Assembly (NCBI GenBank): GCA_949538735.1
Contig: CATGLK010000001.1
Coordinates: 142,989 to 206,988, forward strand
DNA from: an uncultured Clostridia bacterium
GTDB taxonomy: Bacteria; Bacillota; Clostridia; TANB77; CAG-508
Direction: 5' to 3'
DNA: 64,000 nt
In this document: piece after piece, positions 63,840-64,000 of the stretch
Position numbering within the stretch: the first letter of the stretch is position 1
How the letters are laid out: every line of letters starts with the position of its first letter
Position numbers and translations under genes: made by a program
Notes under the pieces: model-generated
Databases searched by the model: none
Seen by the model: the letters and a program-made list of their open reading frames with translations, nothing else
Told to the model about the DNA's origin: nothing

Positions 63840-64000
63840 TTTATCACTCGCCTTTCTTTTATCTGCTTTATTTTACACTATTTTTTGCTTTTTTTCAATG
63901 CTTATTAGCATTTAATTTTGATTTTGTAATTCATTTGTAAATATTTATAAAATCAACAAAAATATAGCGCAAATGCCACATTATACGCAAAGTGGACAAG

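Noticed and set aside
63840..64000. A gene upstream of rplI at the right edge
   Set aside because: No credible start or domain is visible in the last 160 bases; the neighbour probably lies beyond the window.

Overview
The window is a chromosomal segment of an AT-rich, endospore-forming member of the Firmicutes, most likely an uncultured Clostridia lineage. The evidence is a Spo0A gene, a SpoIVFA/SpoIVFB-like pair, a SpoIIP-type amidase domain, a tiny Spo0E-like protein, a GerS-like protein, a Clostridia-like min/rodA order, the diaminopimelate dehydrogenase route to lysine, and low G+C by eye. I cannot name the species. No rRNA or tRNA gene and no CRISPR array was seen.

Layout. 1-8.7 kb, minus strand: the start of a MazF/NdoA toxin, a GerS-like protein, dusB, rodA, minE, minD, a very large O-antigen-ligase/SpoIIP fusion and a frameshifted pilin-like/leucine-rich-repeat protein. 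8.9-14.2 kb: an accessory stretch with an XRE regulator, an Rpn-type nuclease between direct repeats and a 923-aa pilin-like protein with sulfatase-modifying-factor (C-type-lectin-fold) domains. 14.2-22.3 kb: spoIVFB and a frameshifted M23/SpoIVFA-like gene, small regulators, a compact type I toxin/antisense-RNA module, spo0A, a YigZ-family gene, a flavoprotein and a PLP lyase. 22.4-30.9 kb: two giant tandem thioester-domain surface adhesins. 31-35.5 kb: a D,D-carboxypeptidase, then a second Rpn nuclease and a pilin-like protein whose C-terminus looks like a diversity-generating-retroelement (DGR) variable region. 35.5-41.8 kb: acpP, plsX, tuf, fusA, rpsG, rpsL. 42-64 kb: a coiled-coil protein, trmFO, a frameshifted Snf2 helicase, a complete aspartate-to-meso-DAP gene set (lysC, asd, dapA, dapB, ddh), two M16 peptidases, rpsU, a J-domain protein, ftsH, tilS, a REP-associated tyrosine transposase (RAYT), dnaB and rplI.

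Three signals stand out. (1) I read every CCG on the plus strand against the minus-strand genes and every CGG against the plus-strand genes. In-frame CGG arginine codons occur only three times in the whole window. Each one is exactly at a reading-frame break, in the context NNT-CGG-A, and skipping the C (+1) restores a conserved protein by reading GGA glycine. This points to an unassigned or hungry CGG codon acting as a +1 frameshift site. (2) An O-antigen-ligase-like membrane protein is fused to a complete-looking SpoIIP amidase domain. (3) Short palindromic GGGAC repeats of at least two related families sit at most gene boundaries, even in frame inside tilS and trmFO, and a RAYT gene flanked by them is the obvious candidate for moving them. 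Pilin-like display proteins with a DGR-like variable C-terminus are a fourth theme.
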